Shown here piece after piece: positions 1 through 8,777 of a DNA stretch of 37,396 nucleotides. How positions within the stretch are numbered: position 1 is the first letter of the stretch; every line of letters begins with the position of its first letter. A program made the translations under genes and the position numbers. A model generated the notes under the pieces. That model ran no database searches, had not been told where the DNA came from, and worked only from the letters and a program-made list of their open reading frames with translations. Source of the stretch: Chrysochromulina tobinii (lineage: Eukaryota; Haptophyta; Prymnesiales; Chrysochromulinaceae); NCBI GenBank assembly GCA_001275005.1, contig JWZX01002977.1, positions 1 through 37,396 on the forward strand, in the 5' to 3' direction.

Positions 1-1
1 C

Positions 2-238
2 CCCCTCCGCACGGAGTCCGCCAAAGCCAAGCCGGCTGACACGGCACTTGTCGAGGCGAGGTTCAACGCCCACGTCCTCAACAAGATCCACGGGGCCCCA
101 ATCACCGCGGAGAACCTCGCGGCCTTCATCGAGAAGTCAACTCGTCGAACCATCCCCAGACGAGCACTCCCTGGCGGCCGCTCTTGGGATCGACATCGCT
201 ACCGCCGACTTCGATCCGAGCAACACCCGTTGCCCTGA
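2..238 (+). CDS. 3' tail of the upstream (gag-like) frame of the copia element, partial
   Basis: Frame 2 is open from the left edge to a TGA at 236-238. It reads as protein-like sequence (LVEARFNAHVLNKIHG, then APITAENLAAFIEK) up to about position 136, after which it becomes arginine- and proline-rich and looks non-coding. The pol frame becomes protein-like at about the same place, one base over. Frame 2 to frame 0 is a +1 change, so this is either the end of gag before a +1 frameshift, as in Ty1-type elements, or a simple indel in a single gag-pol frame. No zinc knuckle is visible in the part present. Confidence 0.5.
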   Translation, partial: PLRTESAKAKPADTALVEARFNAHVLNKIHGAPITAENLAAFIEKSTRRTIPRRALPGGRSWDRHRYRRLRSEQHPLP

Positions 239-3200
239 CTTCGTGCCCGGGTGCTCGGGCACCTGCGCCCGTCAGTACGAGACCGACACCACCGACAGCG
301 CGAGCTCCGACGATGAACCCGATCCGGTCCCGCGCTGCGAGGAGTGCGCCGACAACCCCGACGAGCGCCTCTTTTCGCGGGTGCTCAAGTTCCTGCCGCA
401 CTTCTGGGCGTGCATCGTCACAGGCATGCTCCTCGGGCTGGACCCAATGGATCGAGAGCTACTCGACGACGACGCTCAGCTCATGTTCGTGGTCCACGAT
501 TGCGTCGAGGTCAAGCGCGATCATTCGGCCCGCACCATCCAGGTACGGTGGCGGCGTTTCAAGGCCCGCCGGTCAGGCGCCTGCCCCCCGCCGCCCGCCG
601 AAGGGGCACAAAAAGGGCCGCCCGCCGACGAACCCGCCGTGTCCGCCGAACAACTCGCCGACGATCCCGCCGAACCTGCCGACCCTTCGCGCGACGATGC
701 GAAGCGGGCGGCGATGGCTCCGCTACTCATTGCCACGCGCATGGCAGCCATCCTCGACGCTCGTCGCCGTCAGCGGCTCTCCGCTGGGCCGCCGGCCATC
801 CGGTGGCTCGCCGCCTCGGCCATCGGCATCGTCCTCCTCGCGCTGATCGCAGGAACGCTCGCTGGACCCACCTCGGTCCCTATCCTAGCCATCGACGGCC
901 CCTTTACGGACGGTGACCCGGGCGGCGACGCTGCCCTCCGCTCCGATGCCCTGTCCTCGGTCGCTCATCGGATCTCCGAGAGACTCCTCGCTCGTGCCGC
1001 GTACCACGTCCTGTTGGCCTTCGTCACCACCATCTTTACCGTGGCAGTGCTCTGGCCTTCAGCCTTCGCAGCCGTCGCCGGACGTCAGCCCGCAGACGTT
1101 ACTCGAGGCCTTACGTACGTGATGGCCACGCCGATGATCGGCCTCGTCAACGGAGCTTGCTCCCTTGGACCTGCCACCGGCCGGTCGACGGCCGCCATCT
1201 GGCTCGCTCGGGGCACGTCGTCCGCGGCCTCGGCCCTCACACGCCTTCGGCGCGCGGCGCCCATCTTTGTCGCCTTGGCCCTTCTCGCATCAGCTCTCCT
1301 CATCGGTCCAGCCGCCTCCGACTACCACAGCGCCGTTGCCGTCGCCCATGGCACGAACGTCATGCGCATCGACCTGCCATACTACGGCAGATGGATGCCA
1401 CAGGGCGCTACCGCTGACGAGACCCTCCGGCAGTCCTCCCTGGACCCAGCCGCCCTCGAGGCCCTCGTTGCCGGCGCCGCCAGCAAGCATCCGGCGGCGC
1501 CGATTGGTGTCCTCAAGCTCCATCCTGATTCCGGCTGCACCGGCAGCAACACGCCGCACCTTCACCTGCTCGCCAACCCTCGCCCTTGCGACGAGATCTA
1601 CTCGCAGGCGAACGGCAACATCTCGAGGTGCGAGGCCATCGGTGACCTTCCCGTGATCGTGCGCGACAAGCAGGGCACCACTGTTCAGCTCACCTTCACC
1701 AATGTGCGTTGCGTGCCCGACTTCAAGTTCTCGCTCCTCTCGGTCAAGCAGCTGTGGAACGAGCAGGGCATCGACGCGCGCTTCTGCGACATCAACGCGC
1801 TCGTCCTCCCGAACCAGTCGGGCCTCATCCCCTACGACCCGGCTCGGCCGCTGTCCACCATCAACGCGGTGCCCTGCGCCAACGTCGCCGCCACGGCGCA
1901 CCACGTGCCGCCCACTAAGTGCCCCCAGACGACCCTCGAGGCGCTCGCGTCACTCGGCTTCCACCAAGTCGGCTCGACCTCTCACCTCGCCAAGCTCTCT
2001 GGAGTACAGATCGGCGCGCTGATGCATCGGCGCAACCACGGCGGCATCCACAAGATCAAGGCGTGCGTCCACGCGTCCAAGGATGGCCCCAAAAACCTCG
2101 GCGCCGCGGTTCAGCCGACGTGCCTCGACTGCGCGGCCACCCGCATCAAGGCCGCCGCACACTCAGGCCGACGTGAGCCGTGCACCGAGCCCGGCACCCT
2201 TCACATTGACCTCAAGGAGTTCGCGCGCTCGTACGGCGGCTACCAGTACGCGCTCATCGCCGTCGACGAGCACACACGGTACATCTTCACGCAGTGCTTA
2301 CGCCACAAGTCGGAGGCACTCGACGCCGTCAAGCGGGTTGTGGCCGAGTTCAACGCGATCGTCGGTACCCGCCTCGACGCCGACGGCAAGCCGCTCCCTC
2401 GTCCCACCGTTCGCACGATCATGAGCGACCGCGAGGGCAAGCTCATCTCGCACGCGTTCAACGAGTTTCGGGCCAACGCGAGCCTCCACCACAACACGAG
2501 CGCTCCACATGATCACGACCTCAACGGCATCGCCGAGCGCGCCATCGGCGCTGTCAGCGAGACGGCCGCGGCGCTCCTACATTCCGCCAACGCGACCGTC
2601 CTCGAGTGGCCCTGGCTCATTCGCTACGCCGTTGACTGGCACAACAGCCTGATCGGCGATACCGGCACCTCGTCGTCCGATCCCCAGATCTCGCCTTACC
2701 AGCGCCTCACGCACAAGCTGCCAGCCATCATGGACCTCGCCCGCTACGGCTGCCGCGCCGTCGTCCTCAAGCCACCCAACCAGCAGAACAAAACCGCGCT
2801 CGACTCGCGCGGATGGGTGGGCACTTTCTGCGGTCGCTCGGTCAATTCGCCCGGCTGCTGGGACGTCAACTGCAACGGCACCATCGTCAGCAGCTCCAGC
2901 GTGCAAGTCGACGAGGAACACATGCCGCGCCTCGGCTCGCAAGCGCACCAACCTCTACCGCCCACGGCCCCTTCGGCCCGCGCCTCGCCTCCGGATCCCG
3001 TGCCGCACCTCGATAGCGATCGGCCCGTCGCCCCGACAGCCCCGTCGGCCGCCCCGATCAACGCATCCGTGCACCACGAACGGCCCGCGCACAAGGCGCT
3101 CTCGCTGCTCAACCTCTTCAGCGGCCCTTACCATCGGACAGACGGCCTTGCAGCCGCTCTCTCTGCCCACGGCTGGACCAACATCACTCAGATCGACAAT

Positions 3201-6200
3201 GACGCCGAAGTAGGGGGGGGCTGGCAACACGACGTACTGAACGACGCGACGTACACGAAACTCCTCACTGAGTGCTCTGCCGGCCAGTACGACGCACTCA
3301 TGATCGCGTTCCCGTGCAGCACGTTCTCAGTCTCACGCTTCTTCGACGCCACCATCGACGGCCACGATTCAGGTCCCCCAGTCGTGCGCGACCACGATCA
3401 CCCCGACGGCATCCCCGAGCTCGACCCCAAACACGTCAAGGAACTCAAAACGTCCAACCTCCTGCTCGAGCGCACCGTTGAGCTCGCACTTGCCGCGCAC
3501 CGTTCGACAAGCAAGGCGACCATCATCCTTGAGAATCCGGCCGATCGATCCGTTCGTGGCTCCTCCTGCTTCTCGGAGGACCTCGCCAAGCACGGCTCGC
3601 TCTTCGCCACGTCCGCAGTCGCCCGCCTCATCGCCGGCCTCGAGAACTCGTCGACGGCCACCTTCGCCTACTGCCGGCTCGGCTCTGACTTCCAGAAGTA
3701 CACGACTCTCCTGTACACGAACGATGCGGCGCCCGTCCTCGACGACCTCAACCAGCACAACTACCAGTGCAATCACCCTCGCGGCTCGCACAACAAGGTG
3801 GGAGGCCGCGGCAACGACGGCTCCTTCAAGTCCAAGGAAGCGGCTCCGTACCCGCAGAAGCTCAACCTGCTCCTCGCGCGGGCTCTCACACTCGCGCGCA
3901 CGGGCTCCGCCGAGCCTCTCGAACACGCAGTCCACCCGGAGCCGACCATGGCACGGCAGCCAGTCGCCAAGCCGATCGCAGCTTCGCCACGCACGGCTCC
4001 CCAATTCGCATCGTCGCCGATCGGGCCCCCTCCTTCCACGATTCACGGGCCTCAGCCTACGCCACTTCCCTTTCCAAACCTCGATTCGGCCCTCTCACCA
4101 AAAGGGGCCGCCACCGGGGCCGCGAAATTCTCCGGCGACGATTTCATGCAACCCTCGGGGGGGGCGCTTGAGGGGCAGCCTCCTTTTGATGCCCCTCCGA
4201 CCCCTTGGATCCCTCCAGCCTTGCGCACCGCTGACGACTTCAAGCTCGCGGGTGCTGGCAGCCAGGCTCCCATCGGCCCTCGGCGGCCGGCAAGTTCCAA
4301 GGTCGACTACTTTCCGAAGCAGGCTACGCACAGGGAGTATGGCCCCAAGTGGCTTCCTGCGGTCCCGGAGGAGAAGTCCGGCACCGCCTCCGACCTCGAG
4401 CCCGATCAGCTCACTTCCATCGCCGAGCGCATGGAACACGCGGCGGCTGCCACCGCCTTCAGCGCCAACACCGTCAGCCCGAAGTCAGCTGACTGCGCCT
4501 TTGCTCTCTCGGCATGGATTGACGGCGTCGCTGTCCCACCCGGTGCCGTCAGCGCCGGCCCAGGAACATATGTCGTCGACCACGACGCGCTCGCGGCCCC
4601 ACTCCTTGACGCGGCCACTGCAAGCAGCGCCTCCAAGGCAGCGTTCGAACCCATGTGCGATGCCTTGACCGCGCTCAACTTGGGATCATTGCGTACAACC
4701 GGCGTCAGTGACGGCACCGTGCTTCTCGCGGCCCTTCGAGCCGACACGCCCGACGCTCCTGCAACTCACGCTCAGGCCGCGCAGGACCCGCGCTGGCTCA
4801 AGGCTGAGGCCGGCGAACTCGATAACCACAAGCGCAACGGCTCGTGGGAAGAGCTTCCTCGCTCACAGGTACCTCGCGGCCGCCGCGTTCACAAGCTGGT
4901 GTGGGTCTACAAGGTGAAGCGCGACGGCACATGCAAGGCACGCCTCTGCGTGCAGGGCTGCACACTCGAGGAAGGCATCGATTTCGATCAGACCTTTTCG
5001 GCCGCGCTTCGCTACAGCTCGGCTCGCGGCCTCTTCTGCTACGCCGCTCGCAAAGGCTGCAAGGTACGCAGCATCGACTACGTGGCAGCGTACCTTCAGG
5101 GCAAGTTCATCGAGGGCGAGGTCATCTACTGCCACATGCCGCCCGGCTACGTCGAGCTGGACTCCGACGGCATCCCTCGCGTGCTCAAGATTGTCAAGCC
5201 TATCTACGGCATTCCACAGGCTGGTCGCCGCCTTCAGCGCCAGATCTTCCCGTGGATGAAGGCGCAAGGCCTCAAGCCTCTTGATGATTCTGACCCGTGC
5301 GTCTTTGTGCGCGAGGATGACAGCGACGGCGAGATCTTCGTCGTTGGCCTCTACGTGGACAACCTCCAGATCGTGCACTCCGTCGACATCGACGACAAGG
5401 GAAACGCGCCTCCGGGCTCTTTCTGCGCCTCGTTCCTCAAAGCGCTCAACGAGACCTGGGACGTCCTCGATGAAGGTCCGATGGTTGATCTCCTTGGCAT
5501 CCAAGCGCGCCACAACGCCGACGGATCAATCACGCTGCACCAGGAGGCCTACATCGACAAGCTAGTGGAACGCTTCCTTCCTGGCGGCGTACCTACTTCA
5601 CTGCAGGGCACTTCGCTCCCTTACTCACGCAACCTCGACAAGCACGTCTCGGATGCGGCCGCCTGCACCGGTGTGGACTACCCGCACCTCGTGAAACCAT
5701 TCCAAGAGCGCATCGGCTCCCTCATGTATGCCACGACCTCGACTCGCTGCGACATTGCCTACCCCGTCCACCAACTCTGCAAGTGCCTGGCCAAGCCTAC
5801 GCCCGAGCTGATGGAGGAGGCAGACCGCATCATTGCGTACCTTGCGCGCCACCGTTCCGTCGGCATCACCTTCGACCCTGGTTCGACCGACCTGCACGCC
5901 TTCTCGGACGCGTCTTGGGAGGTTCGCAACTCTACCTCCGGCTGGGTCGTCATGTGGGGCAACGCGGCGCTCTCTTGGGGATCACGCAAGCAGAAATGCG
6001 TCGCTCTTTCGTCTTGCGAAGCCGAACTCATTGCGCTCTCCGAGGCTACCAAGGACGTTGTCTATACCCGCAAGTTCGTCGCTGGTCTCGACAAGTCCGC
6101 GGTCCGCGGCCCTACTGATCTTCGTACGGACAACATGGCCGCTCGCCACGTTTCGTACAACCCCGAGCTTCACGATCGGATGAAGCACGTGGCGCGTCGT

Positions 6201-6431
6201 CACTTCTTCGTGCGCGACATGGTTGAGTCCTTCGAGATCAACGTCCCTTTCGTCCCTACGAAGGAAAACGTGGCCGACTTCTTTACCAAGTCCCTTCCGG
6301 CCCCCGCCTTCTTCGCCTTTCGCAAAATCCTCATGAACGAGCGCGACCAGGCACCTCCTCCTTCTAAGCTCTCGCCCTTACTCGTGGGTCTCGCTATGGT
6401 CGAGGGGGGGGCGTCCGAAGGAAATGCCTGA
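48..6431 (+). CDS. Copia-type Pol polyprotein with inserted cytosine-methyltransferase-like domain
   Basis: The frame is open to the left edge, so the true start is unknown (position 48 is only a TTG); residues below count from 48. Visible in order: an acidic Cys-containing region; an IQ-like motif near residue 162; three hydrophobic stretches (about 253-274, 319-345, 404-422); protease motif DSG at 494-496; an HHCC-like zinc region; integrase with D721, D794 and E830 (exact D-35-E spacing); a methyltransferase-like domain (about 1020-1255: NLFSG, FPCSTFS with Cys1090, LENP at 1161-1164); reverse transcriptase (about 1600-1800) with YVDN where copia normally has YVDD; and RNase H starting near FSDASW (1952) with the copia-typical KHVARRHFFVRD. 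The stop at 6429-6431 is just upstream of the LTR. The product would make and integrate cDNA of the element. Confidence 0.92.
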   Translation: MSRRGSTPTSSTRSTGPQSPRRTSRPSSRSQLVEPSPDEHSLAAALGIDIATADFDPSNTRCPDFVPGCSGTCARQYETDTTDSASSDDEPDPVPRCEECADNPDERLFSRVLKFLPHFWACIVTGMLLGLDPMDRELLDDDAQLMFVVHDCVEVKRDHSARTIQVRWRRFKARRSGACPPPPAEGAQKGPPADEPAVSAEQLADDPAEPADPSRDDAKRAAMAPLLIATRMAAILDARRRQRLSAGPPAIRWLAASAIGIVLLALIAGTLAGPTSVPILAIDGPFTDGDPGGDAALRSDALSSVAHRISERLLARAAYHVLLAFVTTIFTVAVLWPSAFAAVAGRQPADVTRGLTYVMATPMIGLVNGACSLGPATGRSTAAIWLARGTSSAASALTRLRRAAPIFVALALLASALLIGPAASDYHSAVAVAHGTNVMRIDLPYYGRWMPQGATADETLRQSSLDPAALEALVAGAASKHPAAPIGVLKLHPDSGCTGSNTPHLHLLANPRPCDEIYSQANGNISRCEAIGDLPVIVRDKQGTTVQLTFTNVRCVPDFKFSLLSVKQLWNEQGIDARFCDINALVLPNQSGLIPYDPARPLSTINAVPCANVAATAHHVPPTKCPQTTLEALASLGFHQVGSTSHLAKLSGVQIGALMHRRNHGGIHKIKACVHASKDGPKNLGAAVQPTCLDCAATRIKAAAHSGRREPCTEPGTLHIDLKEFARSYGGYQYALIAVDEHTRYIFTQCLRHKSEALDAVKRVVAEFNAIVGTRLDADGKPLPRPTVRTIMSDREGKLISHAFNEFRANASLHHNTSAPHDHDLNGIAERAIGAVSETAAALLHSANATVLEWPWLIRYAVDWHNSLIGDTGTSSSDPQISPYQRLTHKLPAIMDLARYGCRAVVLKPPNQQNKTALDSRGWVGTFCGRSVNSPGCWDVNCNGTIVSSSSVQVDEEHMPRLGSQAHQPLPPTAPSARASPPDPVPHLDSDRPVAPTAPSAAPINASVHHERPAHKALSLLNLFSGPYHRTDGLAAALSAHGWTNITQIDNDAEVGGGWQHDVLNDATYTKLLTECSAGQYDALMIAFPCSTFSVSRFFDATIDGHDSGPPVVRDHDHPDGIPELDPKHVKELKTSNLLLERTVELALAAHRSTSKATIILENPADRSVRGSSCFSEDLAKHGSLFATSAVARLIAGLENSSTATFAYCRLGSDFQKYTTLLYTNDAAPVLDDLNQHNYQCNHPRGSHNKVGGRGNDGSFKSKEAAPYPQKLNLLLARALTLARTGSAEPLEHAVHPEPTMARQPVAKPIAASPRTAPQFASSPIGPPPSTIHGPQPTPLPFPNLDSALSPKGAATGAAKFSGDDFMQPSGGALEGQPPFDAPPTPWIPPALRTADDFKLAGAGSQAPIGPRRPASSKVDYFPKQATHREYGPKWLPAVPEEKSGTASDLEPDQLTSIAERMEHAAAATAFSANTVSPKSADCAFALSAWIDGVAVPPGAVSAGPGTYVVDHDALAAPLLDAATASSASKAAFEPMCDALTALNLGSLRTTGVSDGTVLLAALRADTPDAPATHAQAAQDPRWLKAEAGELDNHKRNGSWEELPRSQVPRGRRVHKLVWVYKVKRDGTCKARLCVQGCTLEEGIDFDQTFSAALRYSSARGLFCYAARKGCKVRSIDYVAAYLQGKFIEGEVIYCHMPPGYVELDSDGIPRVLKIVKPIYGIPQAGRRLQRQIFPWMKAQGLKPLDDSDPCVFVREDDSDGEIFVVGLYVDNLQIVHSVDIDDKGNAPPGSFCASFLKALNETWDVLDEGPMVDLLGIQARHNADGSITLHQEAYIDKLVERFLPGGVPTSLQGTSLPYSRNLDKHVSDAAACTGVDYPHLVKPFQERIGSLMYATTSTRCDIAYPVHQLCKCLAKPTPELMEEADRIIAYLARHRSVGITFDPGSTDLHAFSDASWEVRNSTSGWVVMWGNAALSWGSRKQKCVALSSCEAELIALSEATKDVVYTRKFVAGLDKSAVRGPTDLRTDNMAARHVSYNPELHDRMKHVARRHFFVRDMVESFEINVPFVPTKENVADFFTKSLPAPAFFAFRKILMNERDQAPPPSKLSPLLVGLAMVEGGASEGNA

Positions 6432-6450
6432 CGCTGCACTGAGGCTGCTC

Positions 6451-6757
6451 TGTTAGACGGTCCCTGCCGTCTTGTGTTTGTGTGTGTGCCCCCTGTGTGT
6501 GGCCCTGCCCTGGCTTGCGGCCCCCGGAGCGTGGCACCGCGCCCGAGCTGATTGCGATCGCAATCAGCTCTGGCCGCGCTCGCATCCCGTTTGAGGAATA
6601 GCGATCGCTTCCCGCGGAGCGCGCTTTTCTCCTCAGGCGTGAGTCGGGGGCTGCTCGTCTGTCGAAGCTCTCTGTGCACTCCGTGTGCGACGCCTAAAGT
6701 TACTCACTACTACTCAAGTAGTCACTCTTTCCCACGCATAAATGTTGTGTTGTAACA
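6451..6757 (+). repeat. Putative 3' LTR of the copia element
   Basis: This 307-bp interval starts with TGTTAGAC and ends with GTAACA, giving the TGTTA...TAACA inverted termini typical of copia LTRs. It begins 20 bp after the pol stop. A G-run that may act as polypurine tract (about 6402-6411) lies inside the end of the pol frame, somewhat distant from the LTR. The LTR holds a perfect 26-bp palindrome at 6545-6570 (half-site GAGCTGATTGCGA). The boundary is inferred from termini only, since the 5' LTR is not in the window. Confidence 0.6.
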
Positions 6758-6968
6758 GCGCAATACTTCAACGTCAGGTCTTGAACGCGTGAGCTCGGGT
6801 TTTAAAGTTTTTCCAATCTTGGAAGGTGACGAACTCCTCAAGAATCCTTAAGGTCAACGCGGGAGGGGCTGCGGAGGAAAGAATCGGGCCAAGAATGCAC
6901 CAAGAAACAGAGGAGGGGCGCAGGCGGCCCGGCCCGACGAAAGTGTAAACCTGGCGGCGGCAGCAGAC

Positions 6969-8072
6969 ATGATGGTGAAACTTGCTTTTCGGCGGCAGCA
7001 GACAGATGAGCTGAAGAAAGAGATGTTCGCGGCTGCGGCGGTCGGAGACTACGAAGCAGCCGCGCAGCTTAAGAAGGTGATCACTGCCACTGAGTCAGCA
7101 ATGGAAGAAATCCTGTCGGTAGCTGAAGTCGCGGCTACAGAAGAGCTGAAAAAAGAGCTGGTCGCGGCCGTGGCGGTCGGAGATTACGAATGGTTGGCGG
7201 AGCTCAAGAAGGCGATCACTGCGATAGAGGATAAGGCGGCAGAAGTCGCGGCCTCAGAAGAGCTGAAGAAAGAGCTGGCCGCGGCCGTGGCGGTCGGAGA
7301 TTACGAAAGGGCGGCACAGCTCAAGAAGGCGATCACTGCTGCAGAGTCGACAGCAAAGCCGGCTTCTGAGCCACGGATGGCTCTGTTCGGTGTTGCCCGC
7401 CCCGCCCCAATGGGCGCAACGGTCGTGCTCAACAGTGGCATCGTCTACTACGTCCATGGGATGGAGAGGTGGGCTGACGACGTCGACGGCAAACTTGTCA
7501 CGGCGACCGGCCTCATCAAAACGGTTGCCATCACACTCGCTGGCATAGATGCCAGCAGCGCGCCTGGCGTAGACGTCTGCATTATTCGCGATATCGACTG
7601 GAGACTCATGTCATCGGAGCCCGAGCCAGATGTGCCCCCGCCCCCGGCGCCATTGGGCCAATCGCCCATGCAGTCGACCGTACTTCTCCCCGCCCCCGGC
7701 GCCATTAATGACGATGAGCACGACGAGCGTCCCCGCAGCCCCGGTTTCTGCCGCGGCAACATAAGGTCGCGCATACTAGGCCGCATCGGTAAGGAGGCGT
7801 TCTCTTCGTTGGCCCACTCCTCGCACGATGGCAAATATGACCCGTCTCATGGTATGGCCATGGAGCATGGATCGAAAGCCTCTCGCGGCCCTTCTGCCCG
7901 GCCGCCGCCGCCGGCGGCAAGAGTGGCCAGCTACCTGACACCCCGCCATGAGTTCTTCCCTCGTTCCCTGACATTTTCCATTGTTTTTTGCAGGTGGGTG
8001 CTGAGGCTGGAGCTGTTGCAGCTGTCTTCCAAGGCTGTCTTCGTCGATGCGGCGAAGGAGGCCCTGCAGTGA
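6969..8072 (+). CDS. Protein with three UVR-like helical repeats
   Basis: The 367-residue reading carries three near-identical repeats (about residues 14-40, 59-85, 98-124) of the form ELKKELAAAVAVGDYERAAQ followed by LKKAITA. They resemble the UVR motif, a short helical hairpin in UvrB/UvrC, Clp-type proteins and many algal proteins. A compact region follows (about 137-215: MGATVVLNSGIVYYV... DIDWRLM), then a low-complexity Pro/Ser/Gly tail. TTGTTTTTTGCAG at 7981-7993 is a strong splice acceptor, so the tail may be partly intronic and the C-terminus is uncertain. GGCGGCAGCAGACA is duplicated at about 6955 and 6992, so the 5' end may also be spliced. The function is unknown; the repeats suggest protein-protein contact. 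Confidence 0.6.
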   Translation: MMVKLAFRRQQTDELKKEMFAAAAVGDYEAAAQLKKVITATESAMEEILSVAEVAATEELKKELVAAVAVGDYEWLAELKKAITAIEDKAAEVAASEELKKELAAAVAVGDYERAAQLKKAITAAESTAKPASEPRMALFGVARPAPMGATVVLNSGIVYYVHGMERWADDVDGKLVTATGLIKTVAITLAGIDASSAPGVDVCIIRDIDWRLMSSEPEPDVPPPPAPLGQSPMQSTVLLPAPGAINDDEHDERPRSPGFCRGNIRSRILGRIGKEAFSSLAHSSHDGKYDPSHGMAMEHGSKASRGPSARPPPPAARVASYLTPRHEFFPRSLTFSIVFCRWVLRLELLQLSSKAVFVDAAKEALQ

Positions 8073-8777
8073 GTGAGTTTTAGCTGAACGAGCTACCCTA
8101 CACGAGTATGAAGGGACCCCCTGGTGTGAGTGGTGTGGGGGAATTTACTCATCTTGCCAGTGCTGCGCCTGCTGCGCGCGCCATGTTTGTGTTTCAATCA
8201 TACAGCGGATGACACGACAGATTGCGGTTTGCGCGTTGTCCGTTGACCGGACCGTTGTGTGTTGTGACAGCGCGAAGCAAGTCGAGGAAGCAAGTGTGTG
8301 TGAGTGTGGCTTGGTATTGAGAGATTAACATTAAGTTGTCGTGACAGTCAGCATGTGCCACAGAGAGCCGGTGGGGGAGAGTGCGCGCGGGGTGGGAGCG
8401 ACCGCGAAATGAACTGTCTAACTGACGAGCCCGAGCGAGCGTGGAGCGAGTACTCAGTACTTGTGTTCACCAAGGGGTGCGGAGCCGTCCTTTGAGACGC
8501 TGGTGTGGTCTGAGCGCTAGTGAGCGCGGGGGCACCGCGACGAAACTGACTGGCCCTCACTGACGATACTAAGCAAGCAAGCACGCTTATTGCGTTGTAC
8601 ATTGTAAGAGGCTTTTTCAGTCCTTAGGCAAAGAGTGCCTCGTCCTGCTCGGAGAGTGTGCCGTTGGCTCGCGGCCCGCCCGCACAGTGGAATCGCCACG
8701 CGCGCACCTGCACGCACGTCGCCATTAGAATGCCCTCTCAGCTCTTGGGCAATGATGGGGCCATCATCAGTGGGCTA
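8073..8777. other. Intergenic, no gene seen
   Basis: This lies between the UVR-like protein and the 3' end of the minus-strand glycosyltransferase. I see no long coherent frame, RNA gene or clear repeat. It is noticeably richer in GTGTG and GAGTG words than its flanks. Confidence 0.5.

Larger units (their letters stand above)
1..6757 (+). mobile_element. Ty1/copia LTR retrotransposon, 5' end outside window
   Basis: This is the 3' part of a copia-type element. The pol domain order (protease, integrase, reverse transcriptase, RNase H) is that of Ty1/copia, not Ty3/gypsy. A putative 3' LTR follows the pol stop codon. The pol frame is almost intact over more than 6 kb, so the insertion is probably young. 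The 5' LTR, primer-binding site and most of gag lie left of the window, so LTR identity and target-site duplication cannot be checked. Two unusual additions are described separately: hydrophobic segments before the protease and a methyltransferase-like domain between integrase and reverse transcriptase. Confidence 0.9.

Noticed and set aside
3478-4668. Alternative frame inside the copia pol
   Set aside because: It is a Ser/Arg/Pro-rich shadow of the methyltransferase-like and linker regions, not a separate gene.
6545-6620. Cyanobacterial HIP1-like GCGATCGC sites as a sign of bacterial origin
   Set aside because: There are only two occurrences, one inside a palindrome in an LTR; spliced genes and the eukaryotic retroelement rule out cyanobacterial DNA.
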